Positions 1 through 11,458 of a stretch of DNA of 64,000 nt are shown here, piece by piece (position 1 is the first letter of the stretch; each line of letters starts with the position of its first letter). Position numbers and translations under genes: made by a program. The stretch spans positions 620,001-684,000 of the forward strand of contig QWDQ01000006.1 in the NCBI GenBank assembly GCA_003868215.1, read 5' to 3'. The notes beneath the pieces were generated by a model, which did not search any database, was not told the origin of the DNA, and saw only the letters and a program-made list of their open reading frames with translations. The stretch comes from Pseudophaeomoniella oleicola. Its lineage: Eukaryota > Ascomycota > Eurotiomycetes > Phaeomoniellales > Phaeomoniellaceae.

Positions 1-1456
1 CGGTCACATAGGCTGGCGTAGGCCAACATGAGCTAAAGTCAAACTCTTCTTCTTGAGAATGGTCCTCTTCTGGCATCGCCTTCGGCAACACGATCGGATA
101 CGCGTAATATTGGGGTTTGTATAGACGAAGTGAAGGCGTTCAAGGTTGTGCAGAAACAGTCAAGAGCCAGGTCAGGTAAGACCGCAGAGGTATTGATTTG
201 AATCCTCTAATAATGCTAAGTTGTCCAGAGTTGTCCAGAGTAGCTATGATGGCAAGCCATTGATGGTATTGGATTTCGAATGAAGATATGTCTGAGATAT
301 TAGCCAGAGTCTATCGTCAAGCTACATCCCACAAACGTGAGGAGGGCAATTGAAACGGAAACAGCATCAGAGCTTTGCATACCGTTTCATGGTAGCTCCG
401 CTCAGCAACAATTGGAACAAGGCTGACCATACAAGACTTAATTCTCTTGTAGGAGACAAACAAGAATACACAGTCGCTCTATGCAGTCGCTCGGTCTCAT
501 AATCCTACTGTAAGTGGAGGTTCTTCTCCGGAAAATGAGTGATGAATTTGGGGGCCCCTTTTACTCTTTTCAGAAATAAACCGGAAGTAACTTACTCGAA
601 AGGGTTCTCTTGGATCTTGGCCGAGACTCCTATCCTCTGCATCCCAACAATATGATATACTAACCATGCGTGTCAGCAACAAAACACATGTTGGATGCCA
701 ACCCTTCGTGTGCCTTCTGCTAATTCGAAACCGATCATTTGCGAAGTGGTGTTGAGTGGTGCTCCCTTTGCGGTGACATGTTCCTCCACCTTCACAACAA
801 TGAGACAGAGGTTAGGTCTTTTGTTACTGTGGAAGTAGCAACCTAAAAGGCATCAGTAGCTGCAGACGGTCACAACCCTTATGATGTTATGTTGTCTGGG
901 AGGTGCCATATCTCATCGGGAAGCAGAGCATAGGAAGCACCTATGTACTCCACGCAGACACCGTTTCCTTAAGCCGAGAATAGCAGCGAAATTGTCAGCG
1001 TGCGTGACATTAGAGGCTATGAGGTCAAGCTGATTCCATTTGGATGTGTGTGAGTTCTTTAGAACCCATATCAGCATTCCACTCAGACTGGTTACAGACC
1101 AAAGAGCACAGCACCGCATGTCCCTGGTAAAGGAGAGCTTTGAACAATGAAGATATGTGTACTTCCGTGAGTATCTCCATTCGAATTGGCTGTATATGAA
1201 AGTGCGATTGTAGGACGAGGTGGTAAGTTGTGGTATTCCTTCACAGCGGCCTTGTAGCCGTCATTGTCGCGAATGCACGACACCAGGTTCCTTCTCCGTT
1301 ATTGTTCCCAATCGCGATTCCCAGTCGCGCACACTTATCGCGTGCAATTTCAAGATGTTTCGCTAAAAGGCCATAAAAGAACCATGCAATCACGATTTGT
1401 CTAAAGTATCATCTACGAGTATCACAGCTGTATAGAAGCCATTCCAATCCGCAGTC
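1..1456. other. Intergenic region, left edge
   Basis: No convincing gene. Only short open frames on the minus strand (about 60-70 codons) are present, with no recognisable protein pattern and no neat splice continuation. The right end is the promoter and 5' leader of the oxygenase-like gene starting at 1457. A gene ending left of the window could leave its tail here unseen. Confidence 0.6.
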
Positions 1457-4369
1457 ATGGCTGATGACACCGACAATCCGTCTTCTAACGAGGAAATGTC
1501 GATATCTTCTGAGATAAAAGAAGCTCTGTCGGACGCCCTTAGCTTTGGAAGTGGTGGAGGATCGTTCGCCTGTTTTCATCAAGATACAGCGCCGAGAAAT
1601 CCTGGCCTCTGCATTAATGGGTTTGGAATGATCGGTCTTCCGATATCAGAACGAGATGCGCTTGCCATCAAAGATCATATCTATCGAGGCGGTTCCGGCA
1701 GTGCCTCTGCAGATGTGGACACTACTTTGTGTAACATCCCGTCTTCTCAATTCACCTTCAAAAACGAGCTTTGGCATTTTCAAATTGAGGACCTTGTTAC
1801 GAGCCTGAAGGAAAAGCTAGGAGTCTCACCCTCTTGTCAAGTCCAGCTCGTTCCACAGAGCCTCCTGTTGCAATGGGGTCAAGGTACATCAACATTCCTC
1901 GCGCCGTTTGATCATGAACAGGTAATTGGCCGCGCTCTTATGGTACTGCCCTGTGCAGATCAGGGAGGAACCGTCACTATCAACCTCAATTCCGAAAAAC
2001 ACTGCAAGTCCATCAAATACGCAGCAAAATCAGTCTTCTCTGTTACTTCTATCTCCTGGTACGACTCCCCTGACACAAGATGTGAGGTCGTCATCTCAGG
2101 TTGTCACCTCGCAATTCTGTATGACCTAGTGCAATCCGACGGACGCACTCCAGTATCACTGCTTTCCGCAAGGGATGGACGGACAAAACTCGAGGAAGCA
2201 TTACAACTCTGGAACTCATACCTAAGAAATAGTGAATTAAGTGGTCAAGGAGGCAGGGGTCCGTGTCCCAAAATGCTTGGATGGGTACTGTCAGGAAGAC
2301 CAAGGGCTCCGGTCAAACCAAGTCATCTTGACAAAGATGATCCACAGCTACTGGAAACAATTATGGATGCCTGTGCAGATGGACGTTACTTTGTCTGCGT
2401 TGCACACTTGAGTATGCTATCTTCGGCCGCTGTTACAGTAGACGCTCTATTTGACGTCTCTTCGCCACGCTCGACATGGATGTACAAGCTCTGTGCAGTT
2501 TATTCTAACGAAGCAGGATTAATGAGACTTTATAAGAGGGCTGTGGACATGGTGTCGTTATCAAGCAAAGACATTATTCAACCGCCATATTTTGGCTTAC
2601 ATCAGTCTTCGTCAAAACTTTCCGACAAGAAGCTTGTGGCAGAACCTTGGTTGGGAAGCAAAGTGTGTACCAGGGCCCATTCTAGAGTTGTCTAAGCTGA
2701 TTCTGCCAGGTCATTGTTTTGATCCCGCCTCTGGAGTGGGCCAGATGCCTTGCTGACATCGTTTGTCTGGGAAAGGCAGATACTCACTTGAATTTGGAGG
2801 GCTTACTCAAGGAATTTGTTGAGTTCAAAACGGACAGATTTCTCCTAGCTCCGTTAAACAGTGACTTCAAGGACTTTTGCCAGGCACTCGCAGAAAAGTT
2901 TGCTTTACAGAATTGGTCTGGTAGGCTTTTTCGCACAGCCACAGATCCCGCCATTTGTAAGTTGCTAGACGGCATGATTCGGACAGGTCAATATGACTTG
3001 TGTGACAAGATCTCCATGGGGGTGACTGAAGTATCTATCAGTCTCTTTTCTACGTTAGGAATGGCTGCAGCCCTTCAAGGTCTGAAAGTTGTCGAGCAGT
3101 GGTACGTGACTTGAATTTCTGATACACCACGAGCTGATTGTTTTAGTCTTACTACTCTCCTGGGGCGTATTTGTGAATTCATGGGGCTATGGCAGGCTCT
3201 CCGGGTTTTCGAAGTTAGCTTCAAGACATCCGGACAAAAATTCTCAGATATTGATGCTAGACGGTTTCAACAATTGAAACTTTCGAGCCTGAAGGTTGGC
3301 TTGAAGCGCATCCGAAGCACGGTCACTGGTGATGGAGAGGCCATGGGTTCAGCCGTCTATACTTTCGGGACTGAGATCCTTCAAGAGTATGCACTCTGAT
3401 CTTCATTCCCTTACATTTAATTGTTGTTGCTAACGCTGTGCAAACAGACTACTGGCAGTCATTCCTTCCATAACCATGGCATCATCCGAGGTGTTTGTTT
3501 TCCTGTTGAAACTTGTAAACCCTGCCCTTGTGGACATGATCCCTCAGGGGTCTATAGGGGGCAGTTTCGACACGCTTGCACCGTTTCTGAGCAAAGACTT
3601 TTCCCTAAGAGAACCTCATGGCTCATGCCTTGAAGTTTATTGGATGCCAACAAAAACTGATATCTCGAACGCCAGGATTACAGGAGCCAAATTACGCCTT
3701 CTGGTCGGAGGTTACCATAACCTGGGATCTCTTGCATCTCTAAGAATCGTCACTGGAGCGATTCTTGAAGCATCAAAACAGGTCCAAGGGCCTTTGTTCT
3801 CTGATCTCCTCACACCTGTTCTCACATTGCTTCTTCACGATACTCGGTCAACGAACCTTGAGCCGTGGCCGGAAGAAGAGCAGGCAGAGTTTTTCAGGAA
3901 GATTCTCACCACCTTTATCCGTCTAACAGTCGGCAAGGAGAAACCAGACCCCCGTAATGTATCCTTTGTGGGATGCGGGTGCGATGGTTGTGTCAAATTT
4001 CAGACATTCGTGGAAGATCCTGAACAAATCGACTTCTATATGCGCGAGAACGGCAGAATCAGATACCATATCTACGAATTGATCGATGCCCAAGTCTTCA
4101 CGGTTAATTTAGGGAGTCACAGCCTTTCGGTTGAAAAACCACAGGTCGGAGACTACAACCGATGGGTGATCAAAGCTCAAGACGCTGTCAAACAAATCTC
4201 AAAATTTGCAAACGGTACGAGATTGGAGGCATTGCTTGGAGTAGAATTCCAAGCTTTACTTGGACTCGACGCGGTTCGGTCTGAGGGTAACCGCGCCAAA
4301 CCGTTGCAACGCATCGAAGAAGACAAGTCTATTGTACCAGCTAAAAGATCATATGACGATACGTGGTGA
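1457..4369 (+). CDS. 2OG-Fe(II) oxygenase-like fungal protein, probably catalytically dead
   Basis: Four exons: 1457-2662, 2710-3101, 3147-3386, 3448-4369; phases close and give 919 residues. Residues about 110-225 resemble the prolyl-4-hydroxylase-like domain found in large fungal proteins of this type (a predicted beta core ending in a hydrophobic ILYDL strand). Members of that family normally carry an HxD pair after a proline, a distal His before EV, and an Arg in a GYR motif. Here these read PFDHE (150-154), RCEV (208-211) and SGCH (214-217), so the usual iron and 2-oxoglutarate ligands appear replaced. The rest is a long helical region, with a cysteine-rich GCGCDGC patch and a C-terminal tail typical of the family. 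The ATG at 1457 is the first in frame. Family assignment is from remembered pattern; the loss of catalysis is inference. Confidence 0.7.
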
Positions 4370-4952
4370 AGTGTCTCACTTGGCGAAAGCGTTCTTGGTA
4401 TCAAAGATGCCCAGACAGCGTGGAGACCTTGTCAATGACTGCAAGGAAGGGTGGTTCTTTCGGCGACGACGTGACACTGGAGATATGGCGTCCGCAGCTA
4501 TTGTACTTAGCCGTGAAATCAGACATAGTTGAGGTCTAGGTGCTGGCAATTATGCCACTAAACAGATGTCTGCACCTTGTGAGATATGAGATATCGGGAA
4601 GTGTTATGGAGGGACTACTTTGACACTCAAAGTCTGTCAACCTGCCTTAGGCAATAAGTTATGATAATAGCTTGTTGTTCAGTAAATGATAAGAGTAGGC
4701 CTCATGTTCATGTCTGGAATGCGGTAGAGCGGTCGTATTCCGTTGTACCTAGTGGAGTAAGGGAAGCTCCCCCTGTGCTGAAGGCTTGGCGCTATAGTGG
4801 AAGCTGCCAGCTTGCGACACAAGGCTGCTACTAACCAACGTGCAAGACCGTTACCCAAGGACACTCAACGTCAAGCCAACAGACGTACCAATTATTGCGC
4901 TTCTATTATCATCAATCAAGCACATGAGACGCAAGATTGAGCCATATTCAAC
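4370..4952. other. Intergenic region
   Basis: About 580 bases between the oxygenase-like gene and the Yip-family gene, both on the plus strand. It must hold the terminator of the first and the promoter of the second. No clear element is seen. Confidence 0.5.
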
Positions 4953-6004
4953 ATGGCAGCAATGATGGCTAGCGGCACGTCTGGTGATCCCTACGGTGAT
5001 GACACCCTTGAACAAGATCTCATCGAGCCTGACGATGGTACAGCTCACCTCCCATATGCGCTGATCTCTCAGGATCCTTCAATCTAACAGCCTCTCCTAG
5101 ATGTAAATGATCCAGTCAGTCTGACTTCCGACCGGGCCCCTTTGACAGGCAGCATACAATCACATCCTTCCTCGTCGTCACGCAATCCGATCTCTCAGTC
5201 TTATCTGACCTCTTCGATACCTGGAGAAGACCGGAGAGCGCCCCAGAACACGATCGATGAGAGCGTATGGGATACTCTCTCCAGAGATCTACTGGCGATC
5301 TGGGAAAAGATGAAGCAAGTGCTCTGGCCCAAGTACCTCCTTGGTGGCATGTTACAGCGTGGGGGAGGGATCGGCGCTGCCGAACGGGGTGAAATCGGTG
5401 GCTTCGGTGGTGGCATTCGAGAAATCGTCGGCAGATGGCCTGACGCTGACGTCGTACTCCAAGGTGGGATGAGCGAAGGACTGAGGAATTGGGATTTATG
5501 GTATGACTATGACATGTTACAGAAGACACCGCGTTAACAACACACCAAGGGGTCCGTTAATATTTTGTCTACTATTGAGCATGTTTTTGTCCATGCGCGC
5601 CTCCAAAGAGCAGAAGGATCTGGTCTTCTCGGGCGTATTTTCGATTGTCTGGATCGGTGAAGCCGTCGTCACCTTGCAAATAAAGCTGCTTGGTGGGAAC
5701 ATGTATGTGCATTTCTCACCACTATGCAGCATCGTTACTGACCAGGAATCCCAGATCATTTTTACAGTCTGTTTGCATTATTGGATACACCCTGTTTCCG
5801 CTTGTCGTCGCTTCAGCCCTCAGTGCAATCGGCATTCCCACGATCGTCCGGGTACCAGTCTACATAGTGCTGATTGTTTGGTCGCTGGCCGCAGGTGTCA
5901 GCATTCTGGGTGGCTCAGGCGTAGTACGGAATCGGGTTGGGCTGGCGGTGTACCCTCTGTTTGTATTCTATGTTGCTATTGGTTGCTTGTGCTTCATCAG
6001 TTAG
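4953..6004 (+). CDS. YIP4: Yip1-domain Golgi membrane protein (YIPF6/Yip4 type)
   Basis: Four exons: 4953-5037, 5101-5500, 5550-5702, 5755-6004; 295 residues. The N-terminal third is soluble and polar (DPYGDDTLEQDL near the start). A Yip1 domain follows with the family signature DLWGPLIFCLLLS created across the second splice junction and GGNISFLQSVCIIGY across the third. About five hydrophobic segments fill the C-terminal half. Yip proteins sit in Golgi and endosomal membranes and bind Rab GTPases; Yip4/YIPF6 is the closest subgroup I can name from the DLWGP and QSVC patterns. The closing of two family motifs exactly at splice joins makes the model strong. The ATG at 4953 is preceded by nearby upstream ATGs out of frame. 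Confidence 0.88.
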
Positions 6005-6616
6005 GAGGGGGCGTTGTCATTGTACACTACTACCATTTTCAGAGAGTACCATAGCTGGGAGTGATCACCTCTTCCCGCCCAGAGTAAATAAGTGGTGTAA
6101 GTTATCATACGAAGTGCTGATGTTCGTCTGCAATCTGCAATCAAATCCAATCAAATTGATCTTCGGCATGTGAGATGGTGCTAGTCAAGTGCGGCGATTT
6201 AAGTATGACGCGGGGAAATCAAAGAGCGAACGGTGAAAGGCAGATCATCTCATCCTTCCCTATCTCGCCTGGATTCCCACAACAACAAACATTGCCCGGC
6301 CAGACCACCAAGACCACAAGCAAACACAGAACGAAACACAAACATCAGATGAGAAAGCGAAGTTGCTTCCCTAACTCTCAGACTCTGCTGTTCAATTGAA
6401 GACCTTTTTGTCTACCTGACATCAAGTGGGCGCCGCCTTTGCGCGCCCGTCTTCCGCAGCAAGGGCCGTATTACGATCACACAGTATCCCGACACAATTT
6501 CAAAAGATCATACACTTCATCACCGTTCCGAATAACCTGGCATGACGTGAACGAATCCGCCGCAGCCTCACTACAACGCCTTTCTTGAATATACAATTAA
6601 ACATTTACTTGTGAAC
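6005..6616. other. Intergenic region
   Basis: About 610 bases between two plus-strand genes. The right half is pyrimidine- and CA-rich, as expected of a promoter and 5' leader. Nothing else is supported. Confidence 0.5.
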
Positions 6617-8558
6617 ATGTCCGACACCGTCAGTAAGGTATTGCCACACACCGGCGAGGAAGTCAATACGCCGTCAGATCCTCCACTTCCGTCGGACGCT
6701 TCGGCAATAGATGACTCAAGGATCAGTGGCGATGGTACAGATGATGATGGAGGTGAAAAGCCTGTGAGGGAGAAGTTAAAACAGACAAGCATAGATACCC
6801 TATCACAAGTGGAATCAGCCCAGCGTACGTCGATAGCTTCTGGATCTCACCAGCCGGAGGGGACATCTATACAATCGCAACCAGAAAGGGGACGTCCTGT
6901 ACGCAAACGATCCTTCGATGATGTGCAAAGTGAAGACGTGACTAGTAACGGTGGCGGTTCTGCTCAAAATGTCGAAAGCAACCACAAGCGGATGCGGTCA
7001 AGGGAAGGAACAAACGGTGAAACCCTCCCAGAGCTGACAAGCGATGAGACTGCTGCTGCTGCGCAGGAACTTGGAGAAATAATGGAAGCACCAGTTCCCC
7101 CAGTTGAGAAGGATCCCATCTCAAGACCAGCCACACCGCCCCCAGATCATACTGCCCCCCAGGAGCTAGCATCTTCGACTATACTGAGTCCTCAGAAAAA
7201 GCGAACTCACGACGAAGTCGATCGAGAGGTAGGAAGGAAGTCTGACCACTCTGACGAAAGCTATGTTCATGTCAAGTCCGACGAGCACATGAGTAACAAT
7301 GGTGCTATCGCGCAAGATAAGGACGAACCAGAGAAGAAAAGGACCAGGGATTTATCACAGAGTCGAAAGAAGGAGACATCCTCAGAGCGGCAGGACCAAA
7401 GGACGTTCGGTTTCAGCAACACTTCGTCGGTGTCACCGTTCAGTGCTGCACTCACATCCAAAGACAACGACACCAAGCCTACTGAAGAAGCAAAAGAACT
7501 AGGGACGACAGACAAGCCCTCTTCAACCTCAGCTTTCGCCTCTTCGGGTATTTCAGCGTTTGCTAGATCGGAAAGTTCGCCTTTTGGCGCTCTAGCAGCA
7601 ACGTCAAAACCCTCAGGGTTTGGGAGCGGGCTATCAGTCACGAATGGGAAGACGGGCTTTGGCTTTGGCAGCTCGGCAGCAGCACCATCTCCCTTTGCAT
7701 CGGCAGCATCTTCTGGTATTGCTGGTCTCTCATCCTCAAGCTCAGGTTTTGGTGGTAGCGGTCTAGGTAGTGGCTTCGCATCTGCGACTGGCTTCGGTGG
7801 GGCCAAGCCTATAGGCTCAGGACTAGGTGGTTTTGCTTCCGCTTCAAGTACGACGGGCATAATCGGAGCCAGCAGTGGGCAAACGAAAGCTTTTGGTGCA
7901 CCAGCCAACGAACAAGATGAAGAGGATGAGGAGGGGAGCGGAAATGAGGATCCAGAAGCGGCAGAGGATAAGAGCAAGGAGAAGCGCTTCGTTGGACAGG
8001 AGAGTATGTATTGGCTCAATCTTTAGGTTAACCTTATACTAACTGTTGGTGACAGTTGAAACTGGTGAGGAGAACGAAGAGACGCTCTTCTCCTGCAAAG
8101 CCAAACTATTTCACTTCGACAAAGAATGGAAGGAACGTGGAATTGGCACATTCAAGCTCAACGTCAACGAAGAATTCGAATTCGGCGGTGGACATGAAAA
8201 GAAGGCCAGATTTATTATGCGCACAGAGGGTGTCCATCGTGTTGTCCTCAACACACCCGTATTCAAGGGTATGAAGGTTGGGTCAAATGATGGCAAAGAA
8301 CCGGCAGGAAAAATGTTGAATCTGAGTTCCGTTGAAAATGGAAAGTTTGTTCCATTATTATTAAAGGTATGAATTGATCTAGAGCATGCTGATTGCTTTG
8401 GTATTCGTTTAGTCTGCTTCCTACCCATCCCCCTCTCCTCCTCTCCCTCTATACCAGTCTCAGTGCTGACTTGCGCAATGTTCCAGACCGGCAGTTTGGA
8501 TCTAGCACGGGACCTATACAGAAAGGTTAAAAGCGTCCAAGAGAGTCTACAAAGCTAG
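6617..8558 (+). CDS. Ran-binding protein, RanBP3/Yrb2/Hba1 type, with FG motifs
   Basis: Three exons: 6617-8003, 8056-8366, 8487-8558; 589 residues. Residues 1-280 are acidic and disordered with basic KKRTHDE/KKRTRD patches that could be nuclear localisation signals. Residues about 270-430 are rich in serine, glycine and FG dipeptides (FGFS, FGAL, GFGFGSS, GFGG), as in nucleoporins. The C-terminal 130 residues form a Ran-binding domain beginning ETGEENEETLFSCKAKLF and containing GIGTFKLN and RFIMRTEGVHRVVLN, close to the RanBP1 fold. In yeasts Yrb2/Hba1 helps Crm1-dependent nuclear export by binding Ran-GTP. The Ran-binding domain begins just after the first intron and the last 23 residues lie on a separate exon. 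The ATG at 6617 is chosen because the frame upstream has no other ATG. Confidence 0.88.
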
Positions 8559-9434
8559 ACGTTTCTCTAAAGATTCACACGGGCGATGTTAACATTGACG
8601 TTGACGGTTTGCAAACTTGATAGCTTGGTCCGACGGACGGTCTTTCTTTCCCGGGACCTTTTTGGAACGGACGGAACGGACGGATCAATTGAAAACAAAG
8701 GGGTAAACGGACTAGTTTGGAGGAATGCGGTATCCTTTCTACCCCTTTCTATTTTCCTGTCGTTTGAAAAGACAGGAGATGTTGAATCGAAAGGATCGAT
8801 CGAACAAACAAGCAGACAGACAGACTAGGAAATCATTTTTTTGCCTACAGAGGAACGAAGACACACAAACACACACATACATAACGTTGAGTCAGACAGA
8901 CAGACAGAGACAGAGAGAGGGAGAGAATAATGATTTGAATTACCATTAAACTGTTCTTTTAATATATCGTATTAAAAACAAACGAGAGCTCTTTGATGAT
9001 GATGCGGACAACGATAGTGATGACGGACGATAGATAGGAAAAGCACAAACCCCCCCCCCCCCCGAAGCCGGCCCCCTTTTTTTTTTTTTTTTTTTTTTTT
9101 TTTCTTCTTAAGAGAATTTCACCTTTATGGTAGAGCGGAGGGTAAGTAAGGTACCAGGTGAATGGTTACGGATCTACCTAGATACCTAGGTACCTAGATG
9201 GCGATGTGTTGTGTTCTGGACTATGGGGCCAACTTGGTTGGGATTCTGTGGTATCATGACATACATGTGTGGAAAGAAGTATGATGTAGGTAGGTAGGTG
9301 AGAGAGGGAGGGAGAGAGAGTGTGTGTGTGTGTCTTTCTTTTTTCTCTTTTATCATTATCGTCTCGAAGTCCAGTTCCATCTCTCTCTTCTCGGGGAGGA
9401 AGACTGCTTCAGATAATACTAATTACCTGCCGTT
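8559..9434. other. Convergent intergenic region with low-complexity tracts
   Basis: About 880 bases between the ends of the Ran-binding gene and the HADH gene on the other strand. It holds CGGACGGA repeats (8630-8690), CAGACAGA repeats (8810-8920), a C-run followed by a long T-run, overlapping CTAGGTAC-type palindromes (9176-9200) and a GT microsatellite near 9320. Both transcripts should terminate here. Confidence 0.6.
9050..9103. repeat. Poly-C (14) followed by poly-T (27)
   Basis: C-run at 9050-9063, a short spacer, then a T-run at 9077-9103. Read on the minus strand this is an A-run then a G-run. The lengths are likely to vary and may be imprecise in the assembly. Confidence 0.85.
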
Positions 9435-10606
9435 TTAATAATCATAAAACCCCTTCCCAGCTTTCTTCCCAACCCAACCCGCGTCCACCATTTTCCTCAG
9501 TAACACGCTCGGCCGATATTTGCTGTCCCCCAACTCGGTGTGCAGCACTTCCATGATAGCTAAGCAAGTGTCCAAGCCGATGAAATCGGCCAAGGTCAGG
9601 GGGCCCATGGGTACGTTCGTGCCGTTCTTCATGATCGCGTCGATGTCTTCTTTGGTGCCGATGCCGGTTTCCAGACAGACGATGGCTTCGTTGATGTAGG
9701 GCATGAGGATGCGGTTGGCGAGGAAACCCGGGCTGTCGGAGGATTGGCTGGGGATTTTGCCCATGCGTGTGACGAAGGTGAGGGCGGCTTCGCGGGTGGA
9801 GGGGGAGGTTTGGAGGCCCGAGATGATTTCGACGCCGCGTTGGATGGGGACAGGGTTCATGAAGTGCGTGGAGATCACGCGGGAGGCGACGGAGAGGTCG
9901 GAGGGGTTGTCTTTGTTGGTGGAACTGGCAATTTTGGTAATGGAGATGCTGGATGTGTTCGTGGCAAGGATGGCGTGGGCGGGACAGATGGTGGATAGGG
10001 AGGAGAATAGTGAGAGTTTGAGGGAAGGTATTTCAGGCACCGCTTCGATTACAAAGTCGACATCCGAGAGCGAAGAAAGTGATGTTGTTGGTTGGAGACG
10101 GGACCGGGCTTGGTCAGCAATTTCGCGTGTCATCCGGGATTTTGAGACATCCTTTTCGAGAAGTTTGTCTATACCCAAGGAACAATTGTCAATGGCATTG
10201 AAAAAGAGGAAGACCGGTAGCCAGAGATCCTAAAATCGAAAACTTACCTGCGAATTTAAGTCCCCTATCCAACGCAGCATCCGAACTATCGACCAACACA
10301 ACAGGAACTTCCGCCTTTTGTGCCGCAACCAGAGCAATACCCAGACCCTACAGCTATTCTGTCAGCATTCGCCTCATACCAAAACCACGACTGACTTCTG
10401 AACAACAACAACAACAAAAAAAAGGTGGGAAAAGGGGGAAAAGGGTAATTTACCATCTGTCCAGCCCCAACAACGCCCAACTTCTTCACCTCTAGCCCTC
10501 GAACCAGCGGCGTACTCGAGAACCGACGAGATCGAACAATGATCCCTCTGGCTAATGCCCGCGCATTCGCAGCAGCCGTTCTGCTACGAACCGATGAAGA
10601 AAACAT
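9435..10606 (-). CDS. 3-hydroxyacyl-CoA dehydrogenase, mitochondrial
   Basis: Three exons on the minus strand: 10454-10606, 10248-10347, 9435-10168; 328 residues. The product oxidises 3-hydroxyacyl-CoA with NAD+ (beta-oxidation or the 3-hydroxybutyryl-CoA step). The N-terminus is Arg/Ser/Ala-rich without acidic residues up to residue 38, as in a mitochondrial presequence. The Rossmann motif GVVGAGQMGLG starts near residue 44 and is interrupted by the first intron after Met51. The catalytic pair is visible: Glu126 in VIEAVPE and His186 in STHFMNPVP. The C-terminal domain has GFLANRILMPYINEA and GPLTLADFIGLD. The C-terminus (KGFYDY) has no peroxisomal SKL-type signal. Length matches the short-chain enzyme of animals and fungi. 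Confidence 0.93.
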
Positions 10607-11458
10607 CGCGTCGTCTGCGTGTGAGAGAGACAGGGGAAAGCAATGTGATTTGCGAATTATGATTCCAACGACATCTCCTTGGCGACGACGACGACGGCGA
10701 AGACGACAGGGTATCTCGATATCAAACAATCAAGAAAGGACCTTGAAAAGATGAAGAAGAGCAGAAGTAAGTCGAGAATAAGTCAATTGGTACTAGTCAT
10801 TGGCAGCAGGAGGACTATAATAGGTAATGAAAGGTAAGCAAAAGCATGTGTCGACGATGGGTAAGGTAAGTAACTTATCGGATTGACTGCAGGTGACTGA
10901 CGTATGAAGTTTGAGTATCCGTTATTACCTCGGTTCTTCCGAGATGAAGGCTTGGCAATTTGAATCCGGTGTTTACCCCCGTCGTTTATACAGATCAGAC
11001 CACCCTGCATATCACCATCGTTCTAACATCTTCTTCTGGAAACGGCTATATCAAGATGAAGCAATCAGTTTAATAGCAGTCAAAGACAGAAAGTAATAAT
11101 CGTTCGTTCTTGCTCTATATGTTTATATTTCACATTTGCCCAGGCTCTGTTCTACGCGAGTGATCAATGAAGCCCGGCTCTTTTTTTCCCGTCGAATACA
11201 ACCTCGATGAGGTGAGAATGGTCATGGTATCATATTGCTGTTGAGATGCAAAAGGAGAGAAACTGGTTGAAAGTGGCTCCATGGCCAAGACGTCGCCATG
11301 TTGATAGGTAGACGTTCCGCGAAGAGAAATGTTGAATGTTACAGAAGTTACGTTTGGGGAGGACAAAGTCGTACCCGTTGAACTGGTAGGTCGAGAAGTC
11401 AAATGATGGATGGGATTCGGTGCCTTTCGATGGATAATCGAGATTTGTGGGTTGAAGG
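10607..11458. other. Intergenic region
   Basis: About 850 bases between the HADH start and the glycine decarboxylase stop, both on the minus strand. A CGACGACGACG-type tract lies at 10682-10705 just upstream of the HADH ATG. Short open frames here run along the 3' side of the P-protein gene and show no coding pattern. Confidence 0.5.

Noticed and set aside
7267-8019. 250-codon antisense frame under the Ran-binding protein gene
   Set aside because: Mirror of the Ser/Gly/Ala-rich FG region; the sense frame ends in a clear Ran-binding domain.
9703-10233. 176-codon plus-strand frame antisense to HADH
   Set aside because: The opposite strand encodes an enzyme with visible catalytic motifs across three exons.
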